From: Rhodoferax sp. BLA1
Lineage (GTDB): Bacteria > Pseudomonadota > Gammaproteobacteria > Burkholderiales > Burkholderiaceae_C
Length of the DNA stretch: 64,000 nt
Direction of reading: 5' to 3'
Assembly: GCF_013416775.1 (NCBI RefSeq)
Contig: NZ_SZVI01000010.1
Coordinates: forward strand, 62,001 to 126,000
Below are positions 61,439 to 64,000 of the stretch, one piece after another. Position 1 is the stretch's first letter. Every line of letters begins with the position of its first letter. The notes under the pieces were generated by a model. That model saw nothing but the letters and a program-made list of their open reading frames with translations, made no database searches and was not told the DNA's origin. The position numbers and the translations under genes were made by a program.

Positions 61439-62755
61439 TTAGCGCTCGAGCAACGCGTTGATGGCGCTGATGTCTTCTTCCCGGAGTGAACCATTGGCTT
61501 GGCGCAACTTGAGGTTGCCCAGCAACACGTCATAACGCGCCTTGGCCAGTTTGGCCTTGGTGTCAAACAGGGTGGTTTGGGCGTTGAGCACATCGATGTT
61601 GATACGCACCCCCACCTGGTACCCCAGTTTGGTGGCATCCAGCGCGCTCTGGCTGGAGGCTTCGGCTGCTTCATAGGCCTTCACCTGGCCCAGGCCCGAT
61701 TGCACGCCAAAAAAGGCGCTGCGTGTGGCCTGGGCCACCCCACGGCGGGTCGCGTCCAGGTCAGAGCGGGACTTTTCTTCCAGTGCCACGGTTTCTTTGA
61801 GGCGGTTCTGGATCGCAAAACCGGCAAACAGCGGCAGGTTAAAACTCAGGCCGACCGTGGCCACATTGGTGTGATAGTCCTGGGTCAGGCTGCTGGAGCC
61901 GTTGTTGTGGGTGACGCTGTAGCTGCCAGTCAGGTCGAGTGTGGGTTTGTGACCGGCTTGGGCCTTTTGGGTTTCGAGCTCGGCCACTTCGAGGGCAATG
62001 CGGGCCTGGCGCACGCCGGGGTGGATGTCTTCAGACTCGGCCACCCAGGGGCTGACCTCTGCTGGCAGGACGGCGGGCAGGGCCACCGGCAAGTGCAATG
62101 GCTTGGGGGTCGCGTTTTGGCCAGTGAGCTGGTCCAGCGCAAGCTTCTTGACGCGTAAATCGTTGTCGGCGGCAATTTCCTGGGCCAGCACCAGATCGGA
62201 CTTGGCCTGCGCTTCGCGGGTGTCGGTGATGGTGGCGGTGCCCACCTCAAAGTTGCGCTTGGCCGAGGCCAATTGCTCCGAGACGGCGGATTTTTGCGCG
62301 GTGACAAACCTCAGGGTGTCCTGGGCGGCCAGCACGTCAAAGTAGGCTTGGCTGACCCGCATCATCAGGTCCTGGTTGGCGGCTTCCAGCTGGGCCTGCG
62401 CCAGGGCGGCCTGTTTTTTACCTTGTTCGGCGGTAGCCACATTGGCCGGACGGTACAGCGGCTGGGAGGCGCTCAGGGTGACACCCTGGTTGCCGTAGCT
62501 GCGCTCCAGCGACGCGATGTCGCTGTTGACGTTGTTGCGGTTGACCGAGCTGCCCAGGTTGACGCTGGGCAGCAGCCCGGCCCGGGCTTGCTCCCCTTTG
62601 GCCAGGGTGGCCTCAAACTGAGATTTGGCCGATTGGTAGCTGGCGTCAAAGGCCTTGGCGGACTGGTACAGGTCGGTCAGACTTTGCGCCTGCGTCGGCA
62701 GGGCCAGCAGCGTGCTGATGGCCAGCGTGAGGGGGAGGAGGCGCAGAGTCTTCAT
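61439..62755 (-). CDS. tolC: TolC-family outer-membrane channel
   Basis: 438 residues with a Sec signal ending LPTQAQS. The two OEP repeats of long helices and beta strands are visible, for instance YDVLAAQDTLRFVTAQKSAV and the second half KTYEAAEASSQSALDATKLG-like helices with VGVRINIDVLNAQTTLFDTK. It forms the trimeric outer-membrane duct of type I and RND systems. Genes for a rhodanese, a Pcm-like methyltransferase and an RND pump precede it on the same strand; this tolC neighbourhood is common in Burkholderiales. Confidence 0.92.
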   Translation of the reverse strand: MKTLRLLPLTLAISTLLALPTQAQSLTDLYQSAKAFDASYQSAKSQFEATLAKGEQARAGLLPSVNLGSSVNRNNVNSDIASLERSYGNQGVTLSASQPLYRPANVATAEQGKKQAALAQAQLEAANQDLMMRVSQAYFDVLAAQDTLRFVTAQKSAVSEQLASAKRNFEVGTATITDTREAQAKSDLVLAQEIAADNDLRVKKLALDQLTGQNATPKPLHLPVALPAVLPAEVSPWVAESEDIHPGVRQARIALEVAELETQKAQAGHKPTLDLTGSYSVTHNNGSSSLTQDYHTNVATVGLSFNLPLFAGFAIQNRLKETVALEEKSRSDLDATRRGVAQATRSAFFGVQSGLGQVKAYEAAEASSQSALDATKLGYQVGVRINIDVLNAQTTLFDTKAKLAKARYDVLLGNLKLRQANGSLREEDISAINALLER

Positions 62756-62779
62756 GATGGGGTACCCGGTGAGGCAAAT

Positions 62780-63121
62780 TCAGTAACGCGGTATGCGCTC
62801 GTCCACTTCGGCAGACCAGGCGTTGATACCACCCGCGATGTTGGCCACATGGGTGAACCCACGCGCGCTCAGGAACGAGGCCACCTGCATGCTGCGGCCA
62901 CCGTGGTGGCACAGGCAGGCCACCGGGCGGCTCGGGTCCAGCTCAGACAGACGCGGTGGGATCAGCCCCATCGGGATGCAAAGCAGCTCAAATCCGTCTG
63001 CCTGGATGCTGGCCAGTGCCAGCTCATGGGGTTCGCGCACATCCAGCACCACGGGCTGACCATGTTGTTGGACCGAGGCCAGCCAGGCTGGCAGCTGAGA
63101 GGGGCTGATCTGCGCAACCAT
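62780..63121 (-). CDS. Rhodanese-like sulphurtransferase, single domain
   Basis: 113 residues from the ATG at 63121. VVLDVREPHELALASI is the first rhodanese strand and CLCHHGGRSMQVASFL the active loop, with the catalytic cysteine in C-H-H-G-G-R-S, a six-residue loop as in GlpE-type enzymes. Likely cytoplasmic. It lies two bases after the methyltransferase gene and 24 before tolC, so it is probably co-transcribed. Confidence 0.88.
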   Translation of the reverse strand: MVAQISPSQLPAWLASVQQHGQPVVLDVREPHELALASIQADGFELLCIPMGLIPPRLSELDPSRPVACLCHHGGRSMQVASFLSARGFTHVANIAGGINAWSAEVDERIPRY

Positions 63122-63123
63122 GC

Positions 63124-63786
63124 TCAGAACCTGAAGCTGGAAGCCTGCGCAAAATTTTGCAGGCGTGGGGCGTTGTCGTCCCATTTTTCGGTGCTTTGGA
63201 AGTTGCTGTCGCTGGTGCGGGTGATCACGGTGGCGTGCATGATGGGCTCCTGGCCCACGATGGCCACCAGGCGGCCACCCACCTTGAGCTGCTGCAACAG
63301 CGCCGGGGGCACTTCACTGACCGAGCCACCGAGCAGGATCACATCAAACGGGGCATCGGCGGCGGCGCCCTGGGCACCGTCGGCACAACGCACCTCGGCG
63401 TTGTGGATGCCAGCGCGTTGCAGGTTGGCGCGGGCCAGGTCGGCGAGTTCGGGGTGGATTTCGAGCGAAATCACACGTTGCGCTTGTTTGGCCAGCAGTG
63501 CGGTGGTGAAACCACTGCCGGTGCCAATCTCCAGCACCTTGTCGGTGGCCTGGACGGCGGCGTCTTGCAACAAGCGGGCTTGCTGGCGCGGCGCCAGCAT
63601 GACCTGTTGACCCGGCAGCGGGATGGCCATGTCGGCAAACGCTATCGCTTTGTAAGAGCTTGGTACAAAGTCTTCACGTTTGACCACGGCCAGCAGCTCC
63701 AGCACGGCGCTGTCTGCCACGTCCCAGGGGCGGATCTGTTGCTCGATCATGTTGAAGCGCGCTTGCTCGACGTTGTGCAGGGTCAT
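63124..63786 (-). CDS. Protein-L-isoaspartate O-methyltransferase-like protein
   Basis: 220 residues from the ATG at 63786, preceded by GGAG. The SAM-binding Rossmann motif is VLEIGTGSGFTTALLA near 80, and the PCMT-type N-terminus (ARFNMIEQQIRPWDVADSAV) and FDVILLGGSVSEVPPALLQQ match the family. It may repair isoaspartyl residues, though tolC-linked members in Burkholderiales often lack proof of that activity. The longer frame upstream of 63786 is shadow. Confidence 0.85.
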   Translation of the reverse strand: MTLHNVEQARFNMIEQQIRPWDVADSAVLELLAVVKREDFVPSSYKAIAFADMAIPLPGQQVMLAPRQQARLLQDAAVQATDKVLEIGTGSGFTTALLAKQAQRVISLEIHPELADLARANLQRAGIHNAEVRCADGAQGAAADAPFDVILLGGSVSEVPPALLQQLKVGGRLVAIVGQEPIMHATVITRTSDSNFQSTEKWDDNAPRLQNFAQASSFRF

Positions 63787-63868
63787 GTTATGTACTCCGG
63801 GGGGTATGTTAGCAATGTTTTTTGATTTTAGCTGGCCTGGTGTCTGGCGCGGGTTGGGGCGGCTGTCT

Positions 63869-64000
63869 TTACAGTGTGCCGGGTGTGGTTTGACGCACCC
63901 CCGAGCGGCGGCCCAGCCAGCGCGCCAGGTCATCCATGTAGCAGTACATCACAGGCACCACCACCAGGGTCAGCAACGAGGAGGTGATCACACCCCCAAT
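63869..64000 (-). CDS. RND efflux pump inner-membrane protein, C-terminal end (partial)
   Basis: 43 codons before a TAA at 63869, running off the right edge. They read IGGVITSSLLTLVVVPVMYC followed by YMDDLARWLGRRSG, the last membrane helix and tail of an AcrB/HAE-type permease (G-G-x-x-x-S-x-x-L-T-L-x-x-V-P-x-x-Y). It would pair with TolC encoded at 61.4 kb. Substrate cannot be told from this piece. Confidence 0.85.
   Translation of the reverse strand: MGGVITSSLLTLVVVPVMYCYMDDLARWLGRRSGVRQTTPGTL

Noticed and set aside
62273..63610. Plus-strand ORF of 445 codons opposite tolC, rhodanese and the methyltransferase
   Set aside because: It spans three conserved minus-strand genes; shadow.

Overview
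The window looks like chromosome of a betaproteobacterium of the order Burkholderiales, most likely family Comamonadaceae and Rhodoferax-like. The case rests on high GC, the family-level look of the proteins, and many copies of a short intergenic stem repeat (arms around CCCTTAT / ATAAGGG, then TAGCTAT) that I associate with that family. Gene content suggests a facultatively anaerobic Gram-negative that can reduce nitrous oxide and make formate by a glycyl-radical enzyme. I see no tRNA, rRNA, CRISPR array or intact prophage.

Layout. 0-5.5 kb: the N-terminal 1743 residues of a cyclic beta-1,2-glucan synthase (minus strand, running off the left edge), preceded by a small membrane protein. 5.8-11.5 kb: an antitoxin-like gene, a perfect FNR/Anr box, then a pflB-pflA-CBS-OFA transporter operon. 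11.8-17.4 kb (minus): GST, TrhO, Xni exonuclease, SNF2-type ATPase. 17.5-19.7 kb: a rearranged scar (IS30-type transposase relic, C-terminal relic of a ThDP enzyme) beside an intact aromatic aldehyde dehydrogenase. 19.9-31.1 kb: an Rrf2/NsrR-like regulator convergent with a full nitrous oxide reductase cluster (DUF2946, nosZ, nosR, nosD, nosF, nosY, nosL, a second nosL-like gene, cytochrome c, apbE), with two similar 23-bp palindromes that could be NsrR operators.

31.6-34.2 kb: a lipid-phosphate operon (lipid kinase, metallophosphoesterase, PAP2). 34.4-46.9 kb: small accessory genes (DUF2383, several GNATs, VOC, NTF2-like), a GNAT pseudogene with one in-frame TGA, a chemoreceptor, a DMT exporter, two lipoproteins, two cation antiporters (CaxA-like and NhaD, the latter behind a structured leader that may be an ion riboswitch) and a PAS histidine kinase. 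46.9-54.1 kb (minus): P-type ATPase, CbpM, CbpA, AI-2E permease, then five small membrane or periplasmic proteins of stress-associated type. 54.4-57.4 kb: DMT exporter, Ogt and an Ada-AlkA fusion, an alkylation-repair module. 57.5-61.4 kb (plus): phosphomannomutase, WaaC and WaaA for LPS core. 61.4-64 kb (minus): TolC, rhodanese, Pcm-like methyltransferase and the C-terminus of an RND pump.

The best leads are the repeat family, two copies of which appear to lie in frame inside genes (waaA and the glucan synthase); the NhaD leader RNA; the paired palindromes of the nos region; and a cysteine-repeat periplasmic protein. I found no clear new defence or mobile system.
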